DNA of 64,000 bases from assembly GCF_000430665.1 (NCBI RefSeq), contig NZ_AUML01000028.1, positions 1-64,000 of the forward strand, written 5' to 3'. The translations under genes and the position numbers were made by a program. The stretch comes from Aquimarina muelleri DSM 19832 (GTDB taxonomy: Bacteria; Bacteroidota; Bacteroidia; Flavobacteriales; Flavobacteriaceae). The notes under the pieces were generated by a model, which worked only from the letters and a program-made list of their open reading frames with translations, did not search any database and had not been told where the DNA came from. Of this stretch, positions 27,918 to 37,997 are shown one piece after another (position 1 is the stretch's first letter; each line of letters begins with the position of its first letter).

Positions 27918-29159
27918 ATGAGTAAGAATACTGCAATATTAGATAACACCAACTTTATACCTACTACTGCACAAAAAAGAATAGACCTTCTTGATATATT
28001 TCGTGGATTCGCTATTTTTGGAATATTTATAGTGAATATAGAAATCATGAATTGCACCTTTATCAATCAAGAGGTGTTTCATAAACAATGGTATTCTAAT
28101 CTAGATCAATTAGCTATTCGTATACTACAATTATTTTTTTACAGTAAATTCTTTCCTATTTTTTCTTTTCTTTTTGGCCTTGGGATTGCTATGCAGATAA
28201 CGAGTCGGATAAAAAATAATACTTATTCTATTTATTTTTTTATACGACGAATGATTCTACTATTTATTTTTGGTGTACTGCATATTATTTTTTTATGGTC
28301 TGGAGATGTTATACACTTATATGCTATACTGGGAGTATTTAGTATTTTTCTTATAAAAAAATCAAATACAGTCCTTATATGGTCTGTGCTTTTATTACTT
28401 CTATTTCCTTTTTACGAACACATCTTTGGATTATTTTTTGAGTGGATCGGATTTTTTCCTTCACAAATGTTAAAAGAATACTCTTCTGAAAATATAACAT
28501 ATACTATTCGGTATGCACCTTATATAAAAGGAATTCAGCTTCGTTTATTAGAGTATATTTCTAATATTCCTGTTTTGTTCTTTTATTTAATGCCTATTGC
28601 ATTGTCCATGTTTATTCTAGGTATTTATTTTGGAAAAAAAAATTATATAAACTCTATAGAAATTGTAGTAAAAAAGATAAAAAAACCAATACTATGTATA
28701 GCTATTTTATCCAACATATATCGTTTGATCTTTTTATTTATTCTTATAGATCACCCTATATATAAAAATGAAATATTTTATCCAATCTTTACTAAATTAA
28801 TGGTAGTTTCAGATATTTTTATGGGGTTATTTTATTTATGGATTATTGCATGGTTGATACGTTACCCTATATGGAAAAAAATATTTATTCCTTTTACATA
28901 CGTTGGTAGAATGGCATTAACCAACTATATCTTGCACAGTCTCATTGGTTTATTTATTTTCTCATCTATAGGACTCCAATTATATGAGACTTTAAGTCCT
29001 TATGAAACTACTATGCTAGCAATAGCAGTATTTACTTTACAAGTAGTTTTTAGCAAAATTTGGCTTGATTATTTTAACTATGGTCCTTTGGAGTGGATAT
29101 GGAGATGTTTTTCTTATAAAAAAATATTACCTATTAAAAAAAATAAACCCCTGGCTTAA
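27918..29159 (+). CDS. DUF418-family polytopic membrane protein
   Basis: The 413-residue protein has about ten hydrophobic segments. It opens with RIDLLDIFRGFAIFGIFIVNI, the N-terminal signature of DUF418 and related acyltransferase-like membrane families. The conserved DUF418 C-terminal region is also present (FTYVGRMALTNYILHSLIGLFIF and WLDYFNYGPLEWIWR). Members are predicted inner-membrane transporters or acyltransferases; none is well characterised. It starts 8 bp after the GTP cyclohydrolase II-like gene and is almost certainly co-transcribed with it. Confidence 0.9.
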   Translation: MSKNTAILDNTNFIPTTAQKRIDLLDIFRGFAIFGIFIVNIEIMNCTFINQEVFHKQWYSNLDQLAIRILQLFFYSKFFPIFSFLFGLGIAMQITSRIKNNTYSIYFFIRRMILLFIFGVLHIIFLWSGDVIHLYAILGVFSIFLIKKSNTVLIWSVLLLLLFPFYEHIFGLFFEWIGFFPSQMLKEYSSENITYTIRYAPYIKGIQLRLLEYISNIPVLFFYLMPIALSMFILGIYFGKKNYINSIEIVVKKIKKPILCIAILSNIYRLIFLFILIDHPIYKNEIFYPIFTKLMVVSDIFMGLFYLWIIAWLIRYPIWKKIFIPFTYVGRMALTNYILHSLIGLFIFSSIGLQLYETLSPYETTMLAIAVFTLQVVFSKIWLDYFNYGPLEWIWRCFSYKKILPIKKNKPLA

Positions 29160-29291
29160 TACCCAATAATAATAAAAATTCAAATATACTTTAGCTTTTG
29201 TTCAAAATATGGTGGTACTGTATTATTATAATCATAAAATTATATGCATTTTTGCAAAAATCGAATATATTATTTCTAATTATATCTAAAA

Positions 29292-29870
29292 ATGAGTCTA
29301 GAAAGAGAATTAAATAAGCGTAGTGGGTCTGTATGTGAATTATCCGGAGAAACTGAAAATTTAAAAGTATATGAAGTGCCAAAATCCCCAGGAACAGGAT
29401 TAGATTCGCATATTTTAATTTCTCAAACATGTTTAGATCAAATTGAAGATTCTGAAAAAACAGATCCTAATCACTGGCGTTGTCTTAACGATAGTATGTG
29501 GAGTACCGTTCCTGCTGTACAAGTAATGGCATGGAGAATGTTAAACAGATTAAAATCTGAAGGCTGGCCGCAAGATTTGTTAGATATGTTGTATCTGGAT
29601 GAAGATACTATTGCTTGGGCAAATGCAACTGGAGAGGGTGATGATGAGGAAGATACTGTAAAACATATAGATGCTAATGGTGTTATTTTACAAGCAGGAG
29701 ATTCTGTTGTTTTGATTAAAGATTTGGATGTAAAAGGAGCCAATTTTACAGCTAAACGCGGTACAGCAGTACGAAATATTTCGCTGGTTCATGATAATCC
29801 AGAACATATTGAAGGTCGGGTTAGTGGTCAACATATAGTTATTCTCACAAAGTTTGTAAAGAAAACTTAA
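29292..29870 (+). CDS. PhnA-domain protein
   Basis: The 192-residue soluble protein has a cysteine-containing N-terminal region (RSGSVCELSGETENLKVYEV) and a C-terminal PhnA/YjdM domain (about 120-190: DANGVILQAGDSVVLIKDLDVKGANFTAKRGTAVRNI). Despite the historical name 'alkylphosphonate utilisation protein', no phn genes are nearby and the activity of the family is unsettled. It is monocistronic and ends in a strong hairpin terminator. Confidence 0.88.
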   Translation: MSLERELNKRSGSVCELSGETENLKVYEVPKSPGTGLDSHILISQTCLDQIEDSEKTDPNHWRCLNDSMWSTVPAVQVMAWRMLNRLKSEGWPQDLLDMLYLDEDTIAWANATGEGDDEEDTVKHIDANGVILQAGDSVVLIKDLDVKGANFTAKRGTAVRNISLVHDNPEHIEGRVSGQHIVILTKFVKKT

Positions 29871-29920
29871 ATAATAAAAAAGTAGTAGAACCTTAAATCT
29901 ACACAACTACTTATATATCC

Positions 29921-29958
29921 AAAACTGTGATACTATTCTATAATAGTATCGCAGTTTT
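29921..29958 (+). terminator. 17-bp hairpin terminator after the PhnA gene
   Basis: The arm at 29921-29937 (AAAACTGTGATACTATT) pairs with 29942-29958 with one wobble and a 4-nt loop. The T-run then continues past the stem to about 29963. It lies 50 bp past the PhnA stop. Confidence 0.87.
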
Positions 29959-29963
29959 TTTTT

Positions 29964-30467
29964 ATTTAAAAATTTAAGTTCTTTCTCAAAAAAACCTAAT
30001 TGTTACTATATAATCATAGATTTATAGTATAGTTCGTTATAAAAAGAATCTATTATATAGTTATATTTTAAAATAAGGTTAGTAGTATTTAATATTTTGT
30101 TTTAAAAATAGATTAAAACTATTTTATTTATTTTTAAATTTAAAATAGTATATATTTTTATTAAGTCAGATGTTAATTTATTTTAGAGCGAAACATAACG
30201 TACTATATAAAATTAACAACTACTAATAAAAAATTGAAGCGTAATATGTATAATATATAACGTATATGTATTATTTATAAACTGAAAAGATTAATTTATA
30301 AACGTATTACATATTATTAACAACTAAGTGTATTTAGATAACAAATGATTATATATAATTAGTTTTTTAAATATATTTATCTCATATATAATAATCTGTT
30401 ACAAGATATAAAGCCAATTTGTATAGTTATAAACAATATTAACTCCTATACTTTAAAAAAATGAAAC
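29964..30467. other. Very AT-rich gene-free stretch
   Basis: About 500 bp after the PhnA terminator contain no plausible gene. The stretch is extremely AT-rich, with short imperfect inverted and direct repeats of TAACAACTA- and CGTAATATGTATAAT-like words. It must contain the promoter of the gene at 30468. No recognised RNA. Confidence 0.5.
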
Positions 30468-31139
30468 ATGTTAAGACGTACCTATAATTTTAAAGATAGC
30501 ATACTTCTAGAATGGGGAGATGTAATTATTAGTCACTTAAAATTAGATATAAAGCAATTTGCAGATTTTGATCCAAAGTTTGATACCCAATTTATTACAA
30601 ACTTGCAACAACAGATAAAACAAGGGTATGAAGAAGGCGGTGATTTATCCAATATGATGGAGTTAAAACAGGATACAAAATTAGTAGAAAATGCTATGAA
30701 ATCCTGCCTTACCTATTACAAGAGACTAAAATATTGGGTTGTAGAAACTTTTCCTGAGGAGGATGCAATACAAAAGCACTTTGGTGTAGGAATGCTTAAA
30801 AACATTCGTAACAGCCAGCCTAAAATGATGCAGTATATCGAAGGTCTTGAAGAAACAATAGAAGAATATCGGTCTGAAATGATAGCCGCAGGAACTCCTA
30901 TAGAGTTACTAAACCAATCTTCTATCTTATCCAATACGTTACGTATAGCTAACAAAAATCAAGAACAAAAAAAAGGAAAGCGTGCTGTAGCTACTGCAAA
31001 ACGTATAGAAACACTTAACGAGCTGTATAAACTGTTGCAAAAAGTAAATACTGTTGCAAATTATGTTTTTGAAGAACAACCTGCAAAACGAAAACTGTAT
31101 CGCACTCCAACTAAAAATGAAAAAACTGTGACAGAATAA
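30468..31139 (+). CDS. Helical protein of unknown function
   Basis: The 223-residue protein is soluble and predicted mostly alpha-helical. It has no signal peptide, membrane segment, metal motif or domain that I recognise. It is charge-rich and has a lysine/arginine-rich C-terminal third (KKGKRAVATAKRIETLNELYKLLQKV) that could bind nucleic acid or form a coiled coil. A central segment reads FPEEDAIQKHFGVGMLKNI. Base composition matches its neighbours. It stands alone after a long AT-rich spacer. Confidence 0.75.
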   Translation: MLRRTYNFKDSILLEWGDVIISHLKLDIKQFADFDPKFDTQFITNLQQQIKQGYEEGGDLSNMMELKQDTKLVENAMKSCLTYYKRLKYWVVETFPEEDAIQKHFGVGMLKNIRNSQPKMMQYIEGLEETIEEYRSEMIAAGTPIELLNQSSILSNTLRIANKNQEQKKGKRAVATAKRIETLNELYKLLQKVNTVANYVFEEQPAKRKLYRTPTKNEKTVTE

Positions 31140-31292
31140 TATACTCTACTATAATAGATTAAAAAACAAATTTAATTTCCATATGCACGATTTCAACATT
31201 AAAGTGATATAAGAAAATAAAGTCATCTTAGTTTCTTTTAAGAAAAAAATCAAACTTCATAGACCTATTAAGTCTACCTTCGGTAAAAAATA

Positions 31293-31895
31293 ATGTCGAT
31301 AGAGCGAAGAGTGGGATTAGTAGAAGACCTTTTTAATAAATTAGAACAAGAAAGCGCTCGATTTGAAAAATCATCAGGGATTAGCTGTGTAGCTGGTTGT
31401 GGAAAATGCTGTACCAATCCAGAAATAGAAGCTTCTCCTTTAGAGTTCTTACCTTGGGCGTTTCATTTGTTTTTAAATGGAAAAGCAGAAAAAACCCACA
31501 CTTTACTTAATAAAACACAAGCCTCTACCTGTTTTATTTACAAGCCATTATCTATAATTAATCAGGGACGTTGTAGTAGTTATAAATACCGGGGTTTAAT
31601 TTGTCGACTGTTTGGATTTGCAGCCAATACAGATAAATATGGAAATTTGAGATTGGCTACTTGTAAAATTATCAAAGAAGGTCAGACTGATAACTATAAT
31701 TCTGTTGCTGAAGCAATTACTAAAGGGTTGTATGTCCCCGTATTTACAGAATATTATATGCGATTAAATCAAATAGATTTTCACTTAGGAAACATAATAA
31801 TACCTGTAAACAAAGCTCTTAAAATGGCTTTAGAAGAAGTTTTACAGTATTATGCATACAGACCTTTTCCTGATTTAGAAAAAAAATGTGGTTAA
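31293..31895 (+). CDS. YkgJ-family cysteine-cluster protein
   Basis: The 200-residue cytosolic protein has the YkgJ/CxxCxxCC signature: C32, C36, C39 and C40 in SCVAGCGKCCTNPE. Later cysteines in TCFIYKP, GRCSSYKYRGLICRLFG and LATCKII complete the predicted metal site. Homologues probably bind zinc or an iron-sulfur cluster; the function is unknown. It converges with parC across a long hairpin. Confidence 0.88.
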   Translation: MSIERRVGLVEDLFNKLEQESARFEKSSGISCVAGCGKCCTNPEIEASPLEFLPWAFHLFLNGKAEKTHTLLNKTQASTCFIYKPLSIINQGRCSSYKYRGLICRLFGFAANTDKYGNLRLATCKIIKEGQTDNYNSVAEAITKGLYVPVFTEYYMRLNQIDFHLGNIIIPVNKALKMALEEVLQYYAYRPFPDLEKKCG

Positions 31896-31944
31896 ATCTA
31901 ATATGCTTTTTACATTGTGTAACAAGCTATTACGTATATAATTA

Positions 31945-31986
31945 ATTACTTCTGAATTTCTTCGTTGAAGAGAATTCAGAAGTAAT
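31945..31986. terminator. Long hairpin between convergent ykgJ-like gene and parC
   Basis: ATTACTTCTGAATT at 31945-31958 pairs with 31973-31986, and an inner CTTC-GTT-GAAG extends the stem to about 19 pairs with one bulge. It probably terminates the YkgJ-like transcript; T-rich sequence follows on the plus strand. Confidence 0.75.
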
Positions 31987-32088
31987 ATTATTTTAACTTT
32001 ATAAGTCGACAATAAAGAGAATGACCGTTAAATTATAAAAACATCATTCTAAACATTATTTTAAGTTTATTGGATATCACCACTTATC

Positions 32089-34758
32089 TTAAAATAAACT
32101 TGCTTGCTCTCCATTTTCTGTATTATCGTCATCATTATTAGATGACAACTTTTTTGATTCTTGATTATCAGCAATTTCAGAAGAAACATTTTCTTCTTCT
32201 ATTACTTCTATATCTTCGGTAGGAATAGATTCTGGTTCTTCAAACGGCAAAGGGTCTAATAGGTTAATTTGTTTTACCATATGAGTTGTAAGTTGATTTC
32301 CTAAAGCTTTAATTCCTTTAATAGAAATAAATTCTTCTAAGTTTACTTCTTCATTTGGTCTTTGGTCTTTGCCTCTTATCTTAGTAAACACAATTTCTGC
32401 AATTGGTCTGTAATCTATAGAAACAACTTCTAAATACGATTTTAAATGCTCTGTAATAAAAATTTCTTCTCGTTCTGTATTTTCGATTAAAAATCGTTTT
32501 ACATAATATTTTTCTTTTTCTCCATCCCAATAAATAGCAGATATTGGTTTTTGAGGTTTCCATTTTTCAAGAACGATCATATCGGAGCTAAAATGTAGTG
32601 TCATTTCTGGTGTTACAGTCTTTGCTATTCCTTTTTGGGTAATTATTAAAAGTCTATCTTCTCCTTTAAATTCTCCTAATAATTCTCCTCTTCCATCTAC
32701 ATTAAGGCGTCGAACAGATTCATCAAACCAAATTTTACGAGGTTTTAGAGTAGAGACTCCTTGTTCTTTTAATTCTACTCGTTTGATATTATATTTGGTG
32801 ACTATATTTCCTTTTACTCCTCTTCCTTTAATTAATAAATCTGCAAAGTCAAGATCAAATTTTAATTTTTTAATACTTCCTGCTTGGCGTAATAAAATAG
32901 TTATCACTTCGGCTTCTCCATTTGGATTAGCTGAGAAGTATACTATTTTAGAAGATTTTTTGCCTTGTGCCAGATCATATTCTTTATCTCTGGTTACTCC
33001 TGTAACGGCAAATCGTTTTACATAGGATGCTCCTCCTTTGCCGTCTTGATAAATCATATTATAAATAGTACGTTTATCTTTCTTTTTAAAGACTGCTACA
33101 TGAATAATATCTTTGCCTATAAAAGTTTTTGCATCAACTTTTGTTATCATCAACTTAGCGTCTGCCGTAAAACAGATAATATCATCAATATCTGAGCAAT
33201 CATCTACATACTCATCTTTACGAAGCGAAGTTCCTATAAATCCTTCTTCTCGATTTACATACAATTTAGTATTACGAATTACTACTTTGGTGGCTTCGAT
33301 ATCATCAAAAATCTTGATTTCGGTTTTACGTTCTTTTCCTTTACCGTAGGTAGTTTTTAGTCTTTTAAAGTAATCTATAGCAAACTCTATAAGATGTTCT
33401 AAATGGTGTCTTACCTTTGCTATATCTTCTTCGAGAGCATCAATTTTTTGTTGTGCTTTATCTATATCAAATTTCGAAATACGTTTAATTCGTATTTCTG
33501 TTAATCGCACAATATCTTCTTCTGTAACTGCTCTTTTAAGGTGTTTTATATGTGGTTTTAATCCTTTATCAATTGCTTCTATTACTCCTTCCCAGGTTTC
33601 TACTTCTTCAATATCTCGATAAATACGATTTTCGATAAATATCCTTTCTAAGGATGCATAATGCCATTGCTCTTGTAACTCCTCTAACTGAATTTCCAGT
33701 TCTCTTTTTAATAGTTCTACAGTATTATCTGTAGATCGGCGTAACATTTCTGAAACTCCTATAAAGTTTGGCTTATTATCTTCGATAACACAGCCTAATG
33801 GAGAGATCGAGACTTCGCAATTCGTAAAAGCATATAAGGCGTCAATTGTTTTATCTGGAGAAATTCCTGCAGGAAGATGTATTAATATTTCTACTTCTGC
33901 AGCTGTATTATCCTCGATTTTTTTGATTTTTATCTTCCCTTTTTCATTTGCTTTAAGAACAGAATCGATTAAAGTTGTAGTTGTAGTAGAAAACGGTATC
34001 TCATTAATAACTAATGTATTTTTATCTAATTGCGATATTTCTGCTCGCACTCTAACTTTACCTCCTCTTTGTCCATCATTATAGTTTGTAAAATCGGCTA
34101 TCCCCGAAGTTGGAAAATCGGGTAGTATAGTAAATCGTTTTCCTTGTAAATGTTTAATCGATGCATCGATTAACTCTATAAAATTATGTGGTAAAATCTT
34201 TGTGCTTAATCCTACTGCTATACCCTCTGCCCCCTGGGCTAATAATAATGGAAATTTAACTGGTAAATTAATAGGTTCTTTTTTACGCCCATCATAAGAT
34301 AATTGCCATTCTGTAACTTTAGGATTATATACTACATCTAATGCAAATTTAGATAAACGAGCTTCAATATATCGAGATGCTGCTGCTCTATCCCCTGTAA
34401 GGATATTACCCCAGTTACCTTGCATATCGATTAATAATTCTTTTTGTCCAACCTGTACCATGGCATCTGCAATACTAGCGTCTCCATGCGGATGATATTG
34501 CATTGTATGCCCAACAATATTGGCTACTTTATTGTATCTACCGTCATCTAAATCTTTCATTGAATGAAGAATACGACGTTGTACTGGTTTTAATCCATCT
34601 TCTATTGCAGGTACTGCACGCTCAAGGATTACATAGGATGCATAATCCAGGAACCAGTCTTTATACATTCCTGTTACCTTTGTAATCACCTCTTGCGGTT
34701 GGTGAGCCTCTGGTATAGAATCGTGATGTAGTTCTTCGTTTTTATTTTCTTCTGACAT
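32089..34758 (-). CDS. parC: DNA topoisomerase IV subunit A (ParC)
   Basis: This is the DNA-cleaving subunit of a type IIA topoisomerase that decatenates daughter chromosomes. The 889-residue protein has the breakage-reunion domain: DGLKPVQRRILHSM, the YHPHGDASIADAM quinolone region and catalytic tyrosine Y130 in AAASRYIEARL. A C-terminal domain with weak beta-pinwheel repeats follows, then an acidic, asparagine-rich tail. No GyrA box is evident, and the operon with parE supports ParC rather than GyrA. It is the last gene of parE - M48 protease - parC, starting 21 bp after the protease stop. Confidence 0.94.
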   Translation of the reverse strand: MSEENKNEELHHDSIPEAHQPQEVITKVTGMYKDWFLDYASYVILERAVPAIEDGLKPVQRRILHSMKDLDDGRYNKVANIVGHTMQYHPHGDASIADAMVQVGQKELLIDMQGNWGNILTGDRAAASRYIEARLSKFALDVVYNPKVTEWQLSYDGRKKEPINLPVKFPLLLAQGAEGIAVGLSTKILPHNFIELIDASIKHLQGKRFTILPDFPTSGIADFTNYNDGQRGGKVRVRAEISQLDKNTLVINEIPFSTTTTTLIDSVLKANEKGKIKIKKIEDNTAAEVEILIHLPAGISPDKTIDALYAFTNCEVSISPLGCVIEDNKPNFIGVSEMLRRSTDNTVELLKRELEIQLEELQEQWHYASLERIFIENRIYRDIEEVETWEGVIEAIDKGLKPHIKHLKRAVTEEDIVRLTEIRIKRISKFDIDKAQQKIDALEEDIAKVRHHLEHLIEFAIDYFKRLKTTYGKGKERKTEIKIFDDIEATKVVIRNTKLYVNREEGFIGTSLRKDEYVDDCSDIDDIICFTADAKLMITKVDAKTFIGKDIIHVAVFKKKDKRTIYNMIYQDGKGGASYVKRFAVTGVTRDKEYDLAQGKKSSKIVYFSANPNGEAEVITILLRQAGSIKKLKFDLDFADLLIKGRGVKGNIVTKYNIKRVELKEQGVSTLKPRKIWFDESVRRLNVDGRGELLGEFKGEDRLLIITQKGIAKTVTPEMTLHFSSDMIVLEKWKPQKPISAIYWDGEKEKYYVKRFLIENTEREEIFITEHLKSYLEVVSIDYRPIAEIVFTKIRGKDQRPNEEVNLEEFISIKGIKALGNQLTTHMVKQINLLDPLPFEEPESIPTEDIEVIEEENVSSEIADNQESKKLSSNNDDDNTENGEQASLF

Positions 34759-34779
34759 GTAATTCTGCTATAATTTGCA

Positions 34780-35649
34780 TTAAAAATTAGGCATAAATCT
34801 CTGGTTATCTTCTTTTTTTAGCGTGTCTCCTTCTTTATTTTTTTTAAAATCAGGAGTATTGTTTATATCGTCTTTTGCTGTTGTATTAGGTAGTGTTTTT
34901 TTAGTATCTGAATACCGAAATGAATTAAAGCTTGCACGCTGCATCTCTGGTGTTATTCGTTTTGAAAGATGAGGATGTGTAGATAGTTTTTCGGAAAGCC
35001 AAACCCAAAAACTATCGGTAACCTCAAGTTGTTTTGCATACACTCTTGTATCCATTTTTGTATAGAGTCTTTTTCCTGAAGCTAATAATTTAATTCCATC
35101 AATAGCACCTTTAGGGCTTAATTCATAACCTACTCTATCACATGTATATTCGCATGCCCTAGAATATGCCAAATGTAAAAACGGAATAATCAGAGATGGA
35201 AATACATACATCTTTTTGTATACATGATTTCTTTTTACATGGCAAAGTTCATGCGCAATAATAAATTCTACGATATCTTTTCTTCCATCCATTATAACTT
35301 CATAGAGATCACTATATATGATCAAATAATTGGCTCCAACAAATTTTGTAGCCATGGCGTTAAGCAGTCCTCCGGACTCTACAATATAAACTTCTGGCAC
35401 TTTTTTAATAGATAATATTTTACATTGTTCTATTACTATAGTATATAAATCAGGAAATTGATCTTTATTTACATGTACTCCACTTCCTTTAATATATCCA
35501 ATAAAAAGACCTGTACTAAGAAAAACAAAAAGTCCTATAAGTAACATATAAGGCAAAAAAAGAATACCTGGAATACAAAGCAAAACGCTGGTTATAATCA
35601 TTAAATTATAATATAGTTTCTCTTTTTTATGTATTTCTATTTTCTTCAT
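34780..35649 (-). CDS. M48-family membrane metalloprotease (HtpX-like)
   Basis: The 289-residue protein has two N-terminal transmembrane segments (about 16-56) and an M48 catalytic domain: HELCH with H133, E134 and H137, and a downstream YSRACEYTCDRVG segment supplying the third ligand. HtpX/Ste24-like proteases degrade misfolded membrane proteins or process lipidated peptides. The polar C-terminal tail (TTAKDDINNTPD) is not conserved. Unusually, it lies between parE (29-bp gap) and parC (21-bp gap) on one transcript. Confidence 0.9.
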   Translation of the reverse strand: MKKIEIHKKEKLYYNLMIITSVLLCIPGILFLPYMLLIGLFVFLSTGLFIGYIKGSGVHVNKDQFPDLYTIVIEQCKILSIKKVPEVYIVESGGLLNAMATKFVGANYLIIYSDLYEVIMDGRKDIVEFIIAHELCHVKRNHVYKKMYVFPSLIIPFLHLAYSRACEYTCDRVGYELSPKGAIDGIKLLASGKRLYTKMDTRVYAKQLEVTDSFWVWLSEKLSTHPHLSKRITPEMQRASFNSFRYSDTKKTLPNTTAKDDINNTPDFKKNKEGDTLKKEDNQRFMPNF

Positions 35650-35678
35650 AGTATATTCCTACAATTCTAATGTTTTAG

Positions 35679-37538
35679 TTAGATTTCTTCTTCAATAGTA
35701 TCTAATTCTACTTTTAGATTGTCTATAATAAATTCTTGTCGATCTGGTGTGTTTTTTCCCATATAAAATGACAGTAGATCTTCTATAGATCTTTCTTTAT
35801 CCAACATTACAGGATCCAACCGTATATTATCTCCAATAAAGTGAACAAATTCATCTGGTGATATTTCTCCCAATCCTTTAAATCGTGTTATTTCGGGTTT
35901 ACCTGTTAGTTTGGTTATAGCATTTCTTCTTTCTTGCTCAGAATAGCAATAAATGGTTTCTTTTTTATTACGTACTCTAAATAAAGGGGTTTGTAATATG
36001 TATAAATGTCCTTCTTTTATTACTTCAGGAAAAAATTGTAGAAAGAAGGTAATTAGTAATAATCGTATGTGCATACCATCGACATCGGCATCTGTTGCTA
36101 TTACTATATTATTATATCTTAAATCTTCTAACGATTCTTCGATATTTAGTGCTGCTTGTAAAAGATTAAATTCTTCATTTTCATACACAATTTTTTTACT
36201 CATATTATAGCAATTAAGAGGTTTTCCTCTTAAGCTAAAAACGGCTTGTGTATTTACATCTCTGGATTTGGTTATAGAACCACTTGCAGAATCTCCCTCG
36301 GTAATGAATAAAGTACTCTCTAAATTTCGTTCGTTTTTACTATCGGTAAGATGCACTCGACAGTCTCTTAATTTTTTATTATGTAAACTTGCTTTTTTAG
36401 CTCTGTCTTTTGCTAATTTCCGAATCCCTGAAAGGTCTTTACGCTCTCGCTCTGCCTGCAAAATTTTACGTTGCAGGTTTTCTGCTGTTTGTGGATTTTT
36501 ATGTAAAAAATTATCTAATTTGGTTTTAAGAAAATCATTAATATAGGTACGTACTGTAGGTAATTTCTCTCCCATTTCTGTAGATCCCAGTTTCGTTTTG
36601 GTCTGACTTTCAAAAACAGGCTCCATTACTTTAATACTTATAGCAGAAACAATCGATTTACGAATATCACTAGCTTCATAGTTTTTGCCATAATACTCTC
36701 GTATTGTTTTTACTACTGCTTCTCTAAAAGCTGCAAGATGAGTACCTCCTTGTGTGGTGTGTTGTCCATTTACAAAAGAGTGATACTCCTCACTATATTG
36801 TGTTTTACTATGTGTTATGGCTACTTCTATATCCTCTCCCTTAAGATGAATAATATCATACAGTCTATCCTCTTCATTTATAGTATCGGATAGTAAATCT
36901 TTTAATCCATTTTCAGAAAAATACTTTTCTCCATTAAAAATAATGGTTAAGCCAGGATTAAGGTATACATAGTTTTTAAGCATCTTTGCTACATACTCTG
37001 TACGATACTTATAATTTTTAAAAATAGTATTATCTGGCACAAAAGACACCTTGGTTCCTCTTCTTCTCGAGGTTTCGTCTAATATATCCTGATTGGTTAG
37101 GTTTCCTTTTTCGAACTCTGCAGAAGCCGATTTGCCATCTCGTGTAGACTCTACTCTAAAAAATGATGACAATGCATTAACTGCCTTGGTACCAACTCCA
37201 TTAAGTCCTACTGATTTTTTAAACGCTTTAGAGTCGTATTTTCCTCCGGTATTCATTTTAGACACTACATCCACAACTTTACCAAGTGGTATACCACGAC
37301 CATAATCCCGAACAATAACTTTGTCTCCTTGTATAGAAATCTCAATGGTTTTACCGCCTCCCATTACAAATTCATCGATAGAATTATCGAGTACTTCTTT
37401 TACTAAAATATAGATTCCATCATCTGCAGAAGATCCGTCCCCTAGTTTCCCGATATACATTCCGGGGCGCATACGGATGTGTTCTTTCCAATCGAGGGAT
37501 CGTATATTATCTTCGGTATATTTGGTTTCTTCGCTCAT
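35679..37538 (-). CDS. parE: DNA topoisomerase IV subunit B (ParE)
   Basis: This is the ATPase subunit of topoisomerase IV, partner of the ParC encoded downstream. The 619-residue protein shows a GHKL ATPase domain ([38 protein letters not shown]), a transducer domain and the Toprim region ([33 protein letters not shown]). The start at 37538 ([12 protein letters not shown]) is preferred over an in-frame TTG at 37598, because that extension is a hydrophobic, non-conserved stretch. The roughly 400 bp upstream are non-coding and should hold the operon promoter. Confidence 0.94.
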   Translation of the reverse strand: MSEETKYTEDNIRSLDWKEHIRMRPGMYIGKLGDGSSADDGIYILVKEVLDNSIDEFVMGGGKTIEISIQGDKVIVRDYGRGIPLGKVVDVVSKMNTGGKYDSKAFKKSVGLNGVGTKAVNALSSFFRVESTRDGKSASAEFEKGNLTNQDILDETSRRRGTKVSFVPDNTIFKNYKYRTEYVAKMLKNYVYLNPGLTIIFNGEKYFSENGLKDLLSDTINEEDRLYDIIHLKGEDIEVAITHSKTQYSEEYHSFVNGQHTTQGGTHLAAFREAVVKTIREYYGKNYEASDIRKSIVSAISIKVMEPVFESQTKTKLGSTEMGEKLPTVRTYINDFLKTKLDNFLHKNPQTAENLQRKILQAERERKDLSGIRKLAKDRAKKASLHNKKLRDCRVHLTDSKNERNLESTLFITEGDSASGSITKSRDVNTQAVFSLRGKPLNCYNMSKKIVYENEEFNLLQAALNIEESLEDLRYNNIVIATDADVDGMHIRLLLITFFLQFFPEVIKEGHLYILQTPLFRVRNKKETIYCYSEQERRNAITKLTGKPEITRFKGLGEISPDEFVHFIGDNIRLDPVMLDKERSIEDLLSFYMGKNTPDRQEFIIDNLKVELDTIEEEI

Positions 37539-37598
37539 AAAATTTTGGGTAGTATGCTGGCTAATATAATATATCACACACAAATTAAAAACAGCCAA

Positions 37599-37997
37599 CC
37601 AACAAAGTAATTAACAAATCTATACTAAATTTTGTTGACTATTTGATATGCAGCGAATTGGTCATTTTAATCCGTATCTTTTTAAGAAAAAACAGATTTC
37701 AATGTGTTTTTTTAAAACTGGTATAAAAAATATTTTTTCTTTTGAAGTTATTATAGGCAACAGGGAAGTTATAATCAATATGTTAAAACATACTATTGTA
37801 TAATCCGAAAATCCCTCTTTAAAATTGGTAATTAGATCAAACCTAGCGAATATGTTTGTGCTTATGGATATGTTAAAAAAATAAGAGTTCGCTTTTGAAA
37901 CGAACTCTTATTTTTTAAATCTTTAAAATCTTATTAAAGGTTTATTAATCCAAGATTATTGATTAATTGATTAATTTATTATAATCATTTTATAGAA
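37599..37997. other. Intergenic region upstream of parE
   Basis: This stretch of about 400 bp holds the terminator of the M61 gene (37876-37916) and, presumably, the parE operon promoter on the minus strand. There is no open frame worth reporting and no RNA element was recognised. Confidence 0.5.
37876..37916 (-). terminator. Perfect 16-bp hairpin terminator after the M61 peptidase gene
   Basis: AAAAAATAAGAGTTCG at 37876-37891 and its exact complement at 37901-37916 flank a 9-nt loop, with A/T runs at both ends. It lies 82 bp past the M61 stop on the minus strand and may act in both directions. Confidence 0.85.

Noticed and set aside
32381-36546. Several open frames antisense or in other frames within parC and parE
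   Set aside because: They are shadows of strongly conserved topoisomerase coding sequence and lack similarity to any protein.
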